Below are positions 7,684 through 16,256 of a DNA stretch of 64,000 nt, in pieces. Position 1 is the first letter of the stretch, and every line of letters begins with the position of its first letter. The DNA is from Microbacterium abyssi (GTDB taxonomy: Bacteria > Actinomycetota > Actinomycetes > Actinomycetales > Microbacteriaceae): assembly GCF_015277895.1 (NCBI RefSeq), contig NZ_CP063815.1, positions 2,914,001 to 2,978,000 on the forward strand. The letters run 5' to 3'. Made by a program: the position numbers and the translations under genes. A model generated the notes under the pieces. It saw only the letters and a program-made list of their open reading frames with translations. It did not search any database and had not been told where the DNA came from.

Positions 7684-9279
7684 GTGATCATCGCCCACGA
7701 CCTCGGCACCACCGGGAACAAGGCCTCGCTGCACCACGACGACGGCCGTCCGGTCGCCTCCACGACCGTCGGCTATCCGGCGCACTTCGCCGCCGGCGGC
7801 ATCGCCGAGCAGGATCCCCAGGACTGGTGGAACGCCGTGGTGTCAGCCACCCGCGACCTCCTCTCTCGCACCGGCACAGCGCCCGCCGATGTGCAAGGCC
7901 TCGTGGTCAGCGGCCAGATGATGGGCGCCGTGCTGCTCGACGGCGATGGCGTCCCGGTGCGCCCGGCGATCATCTGGGCCGACACGCGCGCCGGCGCGCA
8001 GCAGCGCGAGCTCGAGGGCGTGCTCGGCGCCGAACACGCGTACGAACTGCTCGGCCACCGGTTGAACCCCACCTACTCCGTCGAGAAGGTCATGTGGGTG
8101 CGCGACAACGAGCCCGACGTCTGGGCCCGCGTCCGGCGCTTCTGCGTCGCGAAGGACTACATCGTCCTCGGCCTCACCGGGCGCCTCGCGACCGACCGCT
8201 CCGACGCCTCCGGCACGAACGCCTACGATCAGCGCACCGGCGACTGGTCCGACGAGGTTCTGCAGGCCGCCCGCCTCAACCGCACGCTCTTTCCCGAGAT
8301 CCTCGATTCGACGGCGATCGCCGGCACGCTGACGGATGCCGCCGCCGAAGCCCTGGGCCTGACGACCGCAGTGCGCGTCGTGATGGGCGGCGGCGACGGG
8401 CCGATGGCCGCCGTCGGATCCGGCATCGTCGCGCCGGAGGACGGCGCTTACGTGTGCCTGGGCACCTCCTCATGGATCTCGTTCGCGAGCGACACCCCCC
8501 TGATCGACAAAGGCCTTCGCACGTTCACATTCGACAACGTCGTGCCCGGGTCGTTCGTACCGACGGCGACGATGCAGGCCGGTGGCGCCTCGATCCAGTG
8601 GATCTCCGAGGCGCTCTCCGCCGATCCGGCGAAACCCGAGACTGCGCGACTCACGTCGGAGGCCGGCGGCGACCTCGATACCGAGGACCTCTACTTCCTC
8701 CCGTATCTGCTCGGCGAACGGTCTCCCATCTGGGATCCGAACGCCCGCGGCGCCTTCGTCGGCATCGGCCGCCATCACACCCGCCACCATCTCGTCCGCG
8801 CGGTGCTCGAGAGCATCGGGTACAACCTGCTCACCAGCATCCACGCGTTCCGCGAGTCCGGCGCGACGATCGACCGGATCGATGCTGTCGGCGGCGGAGC
8901 GCAGAGCGACGCGCTGCTGCAGGTCCTCGCCGACGTCTGGGGCGTGCCCGTGCGCCGGCGCACGATCGTCGAAGAGGCGAACAGCCTCGGCGCTGCGGTC
9001 ACCGGCGCCGTCGGCCTCGGGCTCGCCGACTTCTCGGCCGCCCGCGCCCTTAGCGAGGTGACGGCGGAGTTCACCCCGGATGCCGGTCGCCACGGCATCC
9101 ACGCCGAGCGCCATGCCCGCTTCACCGCCGCGTACGACGCCCTGGCGCCATGGTTCGCGTCCGGACCCGCACAGTCCGGGGGCCGACCCGACACAGGTCG
9201 GACCGATTCGCCGGATGCGTCCGACATCCGTGCATCCGGCCCCCAGAGTTTCTCCGCCGAGCCGGGAGATGACCGCTGA
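7684..9279 (+). CDS. FGGY-family carbohydrate kinase (xylulokinase-like)
   Basis: A 531-residue kinase with the two-domain FGGY fold. The N-terminal phosphate loop DLGTTGNKA, the substrate-region segment AIIWADTRAG, and the C-terminal DAVGGGAQSDALLQVLADV and EANSLGAAVTGA are clear. It phosphorylates a sugar with ATP; xylulokinase-like sequence suggests a ketose or polyol, but the substrate is not certain. Start GTG 7684 is chosen because the fold begins there; the ribosome-binding site is weak. The last 40 residues are a hydrophilic Ser/Gly/Asp-rich tail outside the family fold, encoded by a hairpin-rich DNA stretch (9178-9244). Confidence 0.85.
   Translation: MIIAHDLGTTGNKASLHHDDGRPVASTTVGYPAHFAAGGIAEQDPQDWWNAVVSATRDLLSRTGTAPADVQGLVVSGQMMGAVLLDGDGVPVRPAIIWADTRAGAQQRELEGVLGAEHAYELLGHRLNPTYSVEKVMWVRDNEPDVWARVRRFCVAKDYIVLGLTGRLATDRSDASGTNAYDQRTGDWSDEVLQAARLNRTLFPEILDSTAIAGTLTDAAAEALGLTTAVRVVMGGGDGPMAAVGSGIVAPEDGAYVCLGTSSWISFASDTPLIDKGLRTFTFDNVVPGSFVPTATMQAGGASIQWISEALSADPAKPETARLTSEAGGDLDTEDLYFLPYLLGERSPIWDPNARGAFVGIGRHHTRHHLVRAVLESIGYNLLTSIHAFRESGATIDRIDAVGGGAQSDALLQVLADVWGVPVRRRTIVEEANSLGAAVTGAVGLGLADFSAARALSEVTAEFTPDAGRHGIHAERHARFTAAYDALAPWFASGPAQSGGRPDTGRTDSPDASDIRASGPQSFSAEPGDDR
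9178..9244. other. Nested hairpins inside the 3' end of the kinase gene
   Basis: GGGGGCCG (9178-9185) pairs with CGGCCCCC (9237-9244). Inside are CCGACC/GGTCGG (9183-9188 with 9196-9201) and GGATGC/GCATCC (9212-9217 with 9232-9237). The stretch encodes the non-family tail of the kinase and looks like an element absorbed into the coding region. Confidence 0.5.
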
Positions 9280-10256
9280 TGGGCATCATCCTCGCCACCA
9301 GCCGATCGTTCTCGGACGGCGACCTCGACCTCGTCGCCCGAGCGGCGGATGCGGGACACGAGATCGTCCGCGGCCCCGCGCACCACGAGCTCCACGAGCT
9401 GGCGCCGCTGCTCGCGAAGGCGGACGCCTGGATCGCAGGCACCGGCCCCGTCACCGCCGCGCACCTGGATGCTGCACCGAACCTCAAGATCGTCGCCCGC
9501 TACGGCGTCGGCACCGAGGCGGTGGATCTCGACGCTGCAGCGACCCGCGGCATCCTCGTCACGAACACACCCGGTGCCAACGCCGATGCCGTCGCCGACC
9601 ACGCCGTCGGCCTCATGCTCGCCGCGCTCCGCCTCATCCCGGACGGCGACCGGCGCGTGCGCGACGGCGACTGGAGCGTCCGACGCGGGCGGGAACTCGG
9701 CGCCGCCACCGTCGGAATCGTCGGTTTCGGTCGCATCGGCCAGGGCGTCGCGAAGCGCCTCGACGGCTTCGGCCCGCGCATCCTCGCCGCCGACCCCTTC
9801 CTCACCGCCGAGCGCATCCGCGAGCTGGGCGCCGAGCCCGTCGAGCTCGACGAGCTGTTCCGCACCGCCGACCTCATCACCCTGCACGCTCCGGGCGGGC
9901 AACGGCTCGTCGACGCCGACCGGCTCGACGGCATCCCGCCCGGAACAATCATCGTCAACACCGCCCGGCCCGATCTCATCGACGAATGGGCGGTCGCCCA
10001 CGCACTGCGCGACCGCATCCTCGCCGGCTACGCCGCCGACACGCTCGACGGCGACACCGCGGCATCCGCCAGTCCCCTCCTCGCCGCGGAGCTCGCCGAG
10101 CACGTGATCGTCACCCCGCACCTGGGTGCACAGACCACGCAGGCCGTCGACAACATGGGCTCGATGTCGCTCGACGACGTGCTCGCCGTCCTCGCCGGCC
10201 GCGAGCCCGCTCATCCCGTTCAGGTCGCAGAGAACGCCGCAAAGCCGGCGTCATAG
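9279..10256 (+). CDS. D-2-hydroxyacid dehydrogenase family protein
   Basis: A 325-residue NAD-dependent dehydrogenase. The dinucleotide-binding motif is VGIVGFGRIGQG (around residue 150), and the downstream catalytic region carries the conserved NTARPDLIDE and TPHLGAQT segments with the catalytic His. It would reduce or oxidise a 2-keto/2-hydroxy acid formed from the sugar. Its start overlaps the kinase stop by one base (TGATG). The last dozen codons and the stop lie in 61-bp element copy B, so the natural C terminus may have been replaced by element sequence. Confidence 0.85.
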   Translation: MGIILATSRSFSDGDLDLVARAADAGHEIVRGPAHHELHELAPLLAKADAWIAGTGPVTAAHLDAAPNLKIVARYGVGTEAVDLDAAATRGILVTNTPGANADAVADHAVGLMLAALRLIPDGDRRVRDGDWSVRRGRELGAATVGIVGFGRIGQGVAKRLDGFGPRILAADPFLTAERIRELGAEPVELDELFRTADLITLHAPGGQRLVDADRLDGIPPGTIIVNTARPDLIDEWAVAHALRDRILAGYAADTLDGDTAASASPLLAAELAEHVIVTPHLGAQTTQAVDNMGSMSLDDVLAVLAGREPAHPVQVAENAAKPAS

Positions 10257-10278
10257 CGACGATATTCGCGACCCGAAC
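10218..10278. repeat. 61-bp inverted-repeat element, copy B
   Basis: Begins GTTCAGGTCGC and ends GCGACCCGAAC. It supplies the last codons and stop of the dehydrogenase gene and ends 18 bases before the next start codon. Confidence 0.8.
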
Positions 10279-10296
10279 CTCTACGAAAGGCCCCCG

Positions 10297-11226
10297 ATGA
10301 CCAGCACTTCCGCCTCCGACTACATGGGTTTCGTCGGCGTCACCACCGGTTCGTCGTCGATCATGAAGGTGTTCCCGCTGTGGGCCGACATCCTGGCGCT
10401 GCCCACTCGCACGCTCGTGGGGCACGATCTGCCGATGGATGCCACGACCGAGCAGTACCGGGCGATGGTCGAGCAGATCCGCGACGACCCGCACCACCGC
10501 GGCGCTCTGGTCACCACGCACAAGATGAACGTTTACGCCGCGGCATCCGACCTGTTCGATGAGCTCGACCCGTTCGCGGAGTCGTGCTCGGAGATCTCCA
10601 GCATCGCCAAGCGCGGCTCGCGCCTGTCCGGCAGGGCGAAGGACCCGATCACGGTAGACCTCGCGCTGAACGACTTCCTGCCAGCCGACCACTTCGCACG
10701 CACCGGGGCCGAGGTCATCATCCTCGGCGCCGGCGGCTCGGGCACGGCGCTGAGCTGGGCCCTGTCCGAACGTGCGGATGCCCCCTCGAAGGTGACCGTG
10801 ACCGCTCGCGACGACGCGAAGCTCGAGCACCTGCGCGAAGTCCATCGCCAGCACGGCACTCGTGACGGACTCATCGAGTACGTCCGCACCGACTCGGTCG
10901 AGGATGCCGCAGCACTGGTCGCCGCGGCGCCGCCCGGATCGCTCGTCGTCAACGCGACCGGGCTCGGCAAGGATCGCCCCGGCTCCCCGCTGCCCGACGA
11001 CGTCGTCTTCCCCGAGGGCGCGTACGTATGGGAGTTCAACTACCGCGGCTCACTGGAGTTCCTCCACCAGGCCCGCGCGCAGGAGGCCGAGCGCGGCCTG
11101 CACGTGGTCGACGGCTGGCGCTACTTCATCCACGGCTGGTCGCAGGTCGTCGCCGACGTGTTCGAGCTGACGCTGACCCCGGAGATCGTCGAGCAGCTCG
11201 CGGAGGCCGCCGAGGGAGTGCGCTGA
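10297..11226 (+). CDS. Shikimate dehydrogenase-like oxidoreductase
   Basis: A 309-residue AroE-fold protein. The N-terminal catalytic loop reads ALVTTHKMN with the conserved Lys, and the nucleotide-binding domain has ILGAGGSGTALSWAL. It differs from housekeeping AroE (usual NVTxPxK motif), and its place between a hydroxyacid dehydrogenase and a phosphotriesterase-like gene argues for a sugar-acid or cyclic-polyol substrate rather than shikimate. The ATG at 10297 follows an AAAGG box. It overlaps the next gene by one base. Confidence 0.75.
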   Translation: MTSTSASDYMGFVGVTTGSSSIMKVFPLWADILALPTRTLVGHDLPMDATTEQYRAMVEQIRDDPHHRGALVTTHKMNVYAAASDLFDELDPFAESCSEISSIAKRGSRLSGRAKDPITVDLALNDFLPADHFARTGAEVIILGAGGSGTALSWALSERADAPSKVTVTARDDAKLEHLREVHRQHGTRDGLIEYVRTDSVEDAAALVAAAPPGSLVVNATGLGKDRPGSPLPDDVVFPEGAYVWEFNYRGSLEFLHQARAQEAERGLHVVDGWRYFIHGWSQVVADVFELTLTPEIVEQLAEAAEGVR

Positions 11227-12185
11227 TGATCCGCACCGTGCTCGGCGACGTCGCACCCCCAACACTCGGGCCGACGAACTATCATGAGCACCTCTTCCAG
11301 GCGACCCCGCTGCTGCCGGGCGACGAGCTCGACGATGAGGACGCCTCGAGCGCCGAAGCCGTTCTCCTTCGAGACAGCGGCTTCGCCGCGATGGTGGATG
11401 CCACGCCCTTCGGCCTCGGTCGTGACCCGGAGGCCGTCGCGCGCATCAGCGCGGCGACCGGCCTGCGCATCGTCGCCACGACCGGCCGGCACCGCGAGGC
11501 GCACTACGGCGACGACCACCCGATGCAGGTATGGAACGCCGAGCAGCTCGCCGAGCTGTTCATCGCCGATATCACCAGGGGGATGCCTGCCGACGACGCC
11601 GTGGTCTTCGAGAGCCCCGACGTGCCGATCGCCCGAGCGCCGCAGGGCCGTCCGGTGCGCGCCGGCATGCTCAAGGGCGGCATCGACTACTGGCGGATCA
11701 GCGCGTTCGAGCGGACGACGCTCGATGGCCTGGCTGCCGCGCACCGCGCGACGAACGCGCCGGTCATGGTGCACTTGGAGTTCTGCACGGCCGCGCACGA
11801 AGTCCTCGACCTGCTGGCGGCGGAAGGCGTGGCATCCGATCGGGTCGTCCTCGCGCACGCCGACCGCGACCCCGATCCGGCGCTGCACGCCTCGCTTGTG
11901 GAGCGTGGCGCCTACCTCGGGTACGACGGCTTCGCACGCCCCCGCACGCGATCCGATGCGGAGCTGCTCGCGCTTACAGAGCAGGTCGTGGAGCGCGTCG
12001 GCGCCGACCGCATCCTGCTCGGCGGGGACGTCGCCCGCCGCACCCGGTACATCTCCTACGGCGGCATGCCCGGCCTCGCCTACCTCGGCGAGCGCTACCT
12101 GCCGCGGCTGCGTTCGGCGATCGGCACGGATGCCGTGGAGCGGATGCTGGTCGCCAATCCCGCTCGGCTGCTCGACCTGGGGTGA
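11226..12185 (+). CDS. Phosphotriesterase-family (amidohydrolase-fold) protein
   Basis: A 319-residue TIM-barrel metal hydrolase. The N-terminal metal site appears as NYHEH, with later ligands in VHLEFCTAAHE, LAHADRDPD and GGDVARR. Phosphotriesterase homology proteins in sugar operons are usually lactonases, so it may open a sugar-acid lactone made by a neighbouring dehydrogenase (inference). It is the last gene of the kinase operon; a large inverted repeat follows. The ATG at 11226 overlaps the upstream stop (TGATG). Confidence 0.8.
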   Translation: MIRTVLGDVAPPTLGPTNYHEHLFQATPLLPGDELDDEDASSAEAVLLRDSGFAAMVDATPFGLGRDPEAVARISAATGLRIVATTGRHREAHYGDDHPMQVWNAEQLAELFIADITRGMPADDAVVFESPDVPIARAPQGRPVRAGMLKGGIDYWRISAFERTTLDGLAAAHRATNAPVMVHLEFCTAAHEVLDLLAAEGVASDRVVLAHADRDPDPALHASLVERGAYLGYDGFARPRTRSDAELLALTEQVVERVGADRILLGGDVARRTRYISYGGMPGLAYLGERYLPRLRSAIGTDAVERMLVANPARLLDLG

Positions 12186-12192
12186 GGGGACG

Positions 12193-12370
12193 CTTCGACT
12201 CGTCGCTCACCGCGTTTCGTCTCGCTCCGCTCGCTCAACGACCCGCGGATCAGATCCTGCAGGGAGTTGAGCGAGCCAACGACCAACGGCGTCAGATCCT
12301 GCGGGTCGTTGAGCGCAGGCGGCGGAGCCGCCGAAGACGAAACGGGCTGAGCGACCGAAGGGAGTCGAAG
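12193..12370. repeat. Large dispersed inverted repeat (TTTCGTCTCGCT family), copy 1
   Basis: The left half carries CTTCGACTCG, TTTCGTCTCGCTCCGCTCGC and TCAACGACCCG. The right half carries their complements CGGGTCGTTGAGCG, GACGAAACGGGCTGAGCG and GAGTCGAAG. It fills the gap between two convergent operons. Confidence 0.8.
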
Positions 12371-12396
12371 CCACCCCACAGCATCCGAACGACGAA

Positions 12397-12426
12397 GCGG
12401 CCCCTCACCCGAAGGTGAGCGGCCGC
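12397..12426 (-). terminator. Terminator of the sugar ABC operon
   Basis: A 13-bp stem with one mismatch; the minus-strand RNA loop is UUCG (stem GCGGCCGCTCACC). It lies just after the substrate-binding protein gene. Confidence 0.75.
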
Positions 12427-12442
12427 CCGCGTCAGAAGAGGA

Positions 12443-13444
12443 TCACTCGTAGAGGACTGCGGCGATCTTCTCGTCTTCCATGTTGTCGGCGTCGTACCAG
12501 TACGAGCCGGTGTCGTAGAACTCCTCGACCGAGTCGCCGTTGGCCGCGTCGTACGCGGCCTGGACGACCTGCTCGCCGATGCCGATCGGGTCCTGCGTGA
12601 TCGCGCCGGCCATGGTGCCGTCCTTGATCGCGTTGATCTGGGCTGCTCCCGAGTCGAAGCCGATGATCGTCAGCTTGCCCTTCTCGAGGTTGAGCTCGTT
12701 CGCCGCGTTCACGACGCCGATGGCCGAGCCCTCGTTGGTGCCGTAGATGCCCTTGAGGTCAGGGTGCGCGGCGATCATGGCCTTGGCGATGTCGGCGGAC
12801 TTCAGGTGGTCGCCGTCGCCGTACTGGATGTCGACGATCTCGATGTCCGGGTAGTCCGACTCGATCTTCTCGACGAAGCCGTCACGACGCTCGACACCGG
12901 TGGAGTTGATCTGCGAGTGACCGACGATCGCTACCTCGCCCTCTCCGCCGATGAGCTCTGCCATGTGCTCGGCAGCCAGAGCGCCGGCGACCTTGCTGTC
13001 GGTGGCCGCGAGGCTGAGGCCCACGTCGCCGTTGCACGGAGCGTCGAAGTAGACGACCGGGATGTCCTGCGACTTCGCCTTCTCGAGCGGGGCGACGCAT
13101 GCCTCTGGGTCGAGGGCTGCGTACGCGATGGCATCCGGGTTCTTGTCGATCGCCGCCGTCAGCATCTCGAGCTGCTGGGCGATCTCGGTCTCTGCGGCCG
13201 GGCCCTCGAAGGTGATCCGGACGCCGAGCTCTTCTGCCTTCTGCTCAGCGCCCTTCTTGACGGCCTGCCAGAACTGGTGCTGGAAGCCCTTCGAGACGAG
13301 GGCGATGTACATCTCGCCGTCGCCACTGCCACCGCCTGTGTCGCCACCCTCTTCGATGACGTCACCACCGCCGGCACAGCCGGCCATGACGAGAGCGGAT
13401 GCGGCCACCAGGGCCGCGAATGCGGTCTTCTTGCCGAATTTCAT
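12443..13444 (-). CDS. Sugar ABC transporter substrate-binding lipoprotein
   Basis: A 333-residue RbsB-type binding protein (periplasmic-binding domain 4). A lipoprotein signal ends at LVMAGC with Cys23, followed by a Gly/Asp/Glu linker, so it should be anchored outside the membrane. The fold continues with VSKGFQHQFWQ and IIGFDSGA. Genes for permease and ATPase lie upstream in the same operon. Ribose-like proteins bind many sugars (ribose, allose, fucose and others), so the ligand is open. A strong terminator follows. Confidence 0.88.
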   Translation of the reverse strand: MKFGKKTAFAALVAASALVMAGCAGGGDVIEEGGDTGGGSGDGEMYIALVSKGFQHQFWQAVKKGAEQKAEELGVRITFEGPAAETEIAQQLEMLTAAIDKNPDAIAYAALDPEACVAPLEKAKSQDIPVVYFDAPCNGDVGLSLAATDSKVAGALAAEHMAELIGGEGEVAIVGHSQINSTGVERRDGFVEKIESDYPDIEIVDIQYGDGDHLKSADIAKAMIAAHPDLKGIYGTNEGSAIGVVNAANELNLEKGKLTIIGFDSGAAQINAIKDGTMAGAITQDPIGIGEQVVQAAYDAANGDSVEEFYDTGSYWYDADNMEDEKIAAVLYE

Positions 13445-13525
13445 GGAAACTCCATTGTTCGTGATGGGTACTGATCTGTGATGGGTGCCGGCCGGGGCCG
13501 ACGATGTGGACAGGGAAGGGAACGA

Positions 13526-14557
13526 TCAGGTTCGCTGGCGGTTGCGCAGCGAGTCGAGGAACACCGCGAGCAGGACGACGATGCCGACCACGACGTTCTG
13601 CCACTCGGTCTGGATCGACATGATGCGGAGGCCATTGACCAGCACGCTCATGATCAGCGCGCCGATCACAGTGCCGAGGATCGAGCCGCGGCCACCCAGC
13701 AGCGAGGTGCCGCCGATGATCACGGCCGCGATGGCCTGCAGCTCGTAGCCCATGCCGATCTGCGGTTGAGCCGAGTCGAGGCGGGAGGCGATGACGATGC
13801 CGGCGATGCCGGTGAAGGCACCGGCGAACATGTAGATGAAGATCGTCCAGCGGCGGGTGTTGACTCCGGACAGGCGCGTGGCCTCTTCGTTCGACCCGAT
13901 CGCGAACGTGTAGCGACCCAGCAGAGTCTTCGACAGGACGATCGCGGCGATGATCGCGAGGACCGCCGTGATGAGGACCGCGTTCGGGATGCCGGGGATG
14001 ATGACGCCGAGTGCGATCTTCTTGAAGTCCGGGGCGGACGACGAGAAGTAGATCGGCGCGACGTTGGAGACGACCAGGGCCAGACCGCCGGCGATCATCA
14101 TCATCGCCAGCGTGGCGATGAAGGGAGGCAGGCGCAGGAACGTGACGTTGACACCGTTGATGAGTCCCATCAGCACACCGGTGCCGACGCCGCCGATGAG
14201 GCCCAGCCACACCGGCAGCCCCCAGTTCGTGATGAACACACCGGTCATGACGGCGCACAGCGCCATCCCGGTCCCGAGCGACAGATCGATGCCGCCGGTG
14301 ATGATCACGAAGGTCGTGCCGAGGGCGAGGATGCCGATCACCGCAGTGGACAGCAGCACCGTGGCGATGTTGCTGAACGTGAAGAAGTTCGGGCTTGCGA
14401 TGGCGAAGAAGATCACGAGGATCACGAGCGTGCCGAACGCCAGCGACTGCTGAACCTGACGTTTCAGGAAGCCGGCGACGTCGCGCTTGTCGGTGTCCTC
14501 ATTGACGGCCTGCTGGATGACGGTCGTCGTCTCTCCGGACTGCTGTGGGGTGCTCAT
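13526..14557 (-). CDS. Sugar ABC transporter permease (RbsC family)
   Basis: A 343-residue membrane protein with 8-10 segments and the BPD_transp_2 signatures of ribose-type permeases: GGIDLSLGTG, SGVNTRRW and GGTSLLGGRGSILGTVIGA. It forms the channel for the importer with the ATPase encoded just upstream, whose stop codon overlaps its start. A long cytoplasmic N terminus (about 45 residues) precedes the first membrane segment. Confidence 0.9.
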   Translation of the reverse strand: MSTPQQSGETTTVIQQAVNEDTDKRDVAGFLKRQVQQSLAFGTLVILVIFFAIASPNFFTFSNIATVLLSTAVIGILALGTTFVIITGGIDLSLGTGMALCAVMTGVFITNWGLPVWLGLIGGVGTGVLMGLINGVNVTFLRLPPFIATLAMMMIAGGLALVVSNVAPIYFSSSAPDFKKIALGVIIPGIPNAVLITAVLAIIAAIVLSKTLLGRYTFAIGSNEEATRLSGVNTRRWTIFIYMFAGAFTGIAGIVIASRLDSAQPQIGMGYELQAIAAVIIGGTSLLGGRGSILGTVIGALIMSVLVNGLRIMSIQTEWQNVVVGIVVLLAVFLDSLRNRQRT

Positions 14558-16059
14558 CAGTCTTCCTCCCCGTGGGCTGCGAGTTGCATGATCTTCTCCT
14601 GGCTGGCTTCTTCGTTGCGGAGCGTTCCGGTGATCCGGCCGTTCGCGAACACGACGATGCGGTTCGCGACGCGCAGGATCTCCGGGAGCTCCGACGAGAT
14701 GACGATGATGGACTTTCCGGCGTCTGCGAGCTGCTGCATGAGCCGGTAGATCTCCTCCTTCGCACCGACGTCGATCCCTCGGGTCGGCTCATCGAAGATG
14801 AGGATGTCGCAGTCGCGCATCAGCCATCTGGCGATGACGACCTTCTGCTGATTCCCACCGGAGAGCAGCTTGACGATCTGTCCTACCGACGGGGTCTTCA
14901 CCCGCAGCTGCTGCACGTACTGCTTGGTCTGGTTCTTGGCCTTGCCGTCGCCCATCCAGCCCAGTGCACCCGCGTAGCTGCTCAGCGAGGCGAGGACCGT
15001 GTTGAACGTGACGTCCTGTTCGAGCATGAGGCCGAGCTGCTTGCGGTCCTCGGAGAGGTATCCGACGCCGCGCTTGACAGCATCCTCGGGCTGATGGATC
15101 TTGGCGTCGCGACCGTTGATCCTGATGGTTCCGGCACTGCGAGGGTCGGCGCCGATGACGGCGCGAGCCGTCTCGGTGCGCCCCGCGCCCATCAGGCCCG
15201 CGAACCCGAGGATCTCTCCGCGGTGCAGCTGGAAGGAGACGTCCTTCAGCAGGACTCTGGTGGACAGGCCGTCCACATCGAGCACGATGGGAGCGTCCTG
15301 GTGATCGCGGGCGGCGGGGCGGGTGCCCTCGTCGATGACGCGGCCGACCATCATCTCGATGATCTTCGGGACGCTGATCTCGCTCTTCTCGAGCGATCCG
15401 ATGTACTGCCCGTCGCGGAGCACGCTCACCCGGTCGGCGAGGCGGCGCAGCTCGTCCATGCGGTGCGAGATGTAGACGATTCCGGTGCCGTCCGCCTTGA
15501 GCTGCTCGATCAGGGTGAACAGCGTCTCGACCTCGCTGTCGGTCAGCGCGGAGGTCGGCTCGTCCATGATGAGCACCTTGGCGTTGAAGGACAGCGCCTT
15601 GGCGATCTCGACCATCTGCTGCTCGGCGACCGTGAGCTCGCCGACCTTCTGGCGCGGATCGAGCCGGATGTTCAGACGCTGCAGCAGTTCGGCGGTCTGC
15701 CTGTTGAGGCGACGCTCGGAGAGGAGGCCCGCAGAGGTGGGCTCGCGGCCGATGAAGATGTTCTGCGCGACGGTGAGGTCGGGCATCAGGTTGAGCTCCT
15801 GATGGATGATCGTGATGCCGAGCTGCTGGGCCTGGAGCGGGCTGGTCAGCTCCACCTCTTTGCCCTCGAACGTGATGGTGCCCTCGTCGCGGGTATAGAT
15901 CCCGGAGAGGATCTTCATCAGAGTCGACTTGCCGGCGCCGTTCTCGCCCACGAGCACGAGCACCTCGCCGGCGCGCACCTCGAGGTGCACATCCTCGAGT
16001 GCCTGCACACCGGGGAAGCCCTTGCTGATGCCTTCCACCCGGAGGATGGGATCGCTCAT
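14557..16059 (-). CDS. Sugar ABC transporter ATP-binding protein (RbsA type, two ATPase domains)
   Basis: A 500-residue fused ATPase. The first domain has Walker A GENGAGKST and Walker B VLIMDEPTSAL; the second has signature LLSGGNQQK and Walker B ILIFDEPTRG with a degenerate Walker A region (GLMGAGRTE), as is normal for this family. Start ATG 16059 has the Shine-Dalgarno AGGTGA. It is the first gene of the importer operon; an operator-like 14-mer lies about 140 bases upstream at 16201-16214. Confidence 0.92.
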   Translation of the reverse strand: MSDPILRVEGISKGFPGVQALEDVHLEVRAGEVLVLVGENGAGKSTLMKILSGIYTRDEGTITFEGKEVELTSPLQAQQLGITIIHQELNLMPDLTVAQNIFIGREPTSAGLLSERRLNRQTAELLQRLNIRLDPRQKVGELTVAEQQMVEIAKALSFNAKVLIMDEPTSALTDSEVETLFTLIEQLKADGTGIVYISHRMDELRRLADRVSVLRDGQYIGSLEKSEISVPKIIEMMVGRVIDEGTRPAARDHQDAPIVLDVDGLSTRVLLKDVSFQLHRGEILGFAGLMGAGRTETARAVIGADPRSAGTIRINGRDAKIHQPEDAVKRGVGYLSEDRKQLGLMLEQDVTFNTVLASLSSYAGALGWMGDGKAKNQTKQYVQQLRVKTPSVGQIVKLLSGGNQQKVVIARWLMRDCDILIFDEPTRGIDVGAKEEIYRLMQQLADAGKSIIVISSELPEILRVANRIVVFANGRITGTLRNEEASQEKIMQLAAHGEED

Positions 16060-16200
16060 GTGCTCACCTGCTTCCTTGAAGGGTCTTTCGGGTCGATTCC
16101 TTCGTGGAATCCATTTCAAACATCGGGTCAATTGTGCAGGCTCGATCGGCTCTGCGCAAGTTGTATCTAAATGTACCTAATGCGTTCTCCCCATGGTAGA

Positions 16201-16214
16201 CCTGTAATAACAAC
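16201..16214 (-). promoter_or_regulatory. CTTGTNATTACAGG-type operator
   Basis: The minus strand reads GTTGTTATTACAGG, matching the consensus of the other sites except the first base. It lies in the 197-base divergent region between the ABC importer operon and the epimerase-like gene, 43 bases from the latter's ATG. Confidence 0.6.
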
Positions 16215-16256
16215 TTTGTCACGGATGCGCTCGAACGCGCAGTGGAAGGGATCGAA

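Noticed and set aside
10297..11226. Housekeeping shikimate dehydrogenase (aroE)
   Set aside because: The catalytic loop differs from the usual motif and the gene sits in a sugar operon, so only the superfamily is called.
12186..12442. CRISPR array in the repeat-rich gap
   Set aside because: The repeats are inverted and irregular, with no evenly spaced direct repeats and no cas genes in the window.
14545..16170. A 541-codon plus-strand frame opposite the sugar ABC ATPase
   Set aside because: It mirrors the RbsA gene codon for codon and shows no family signature; RbsA has intact ABC motifs.
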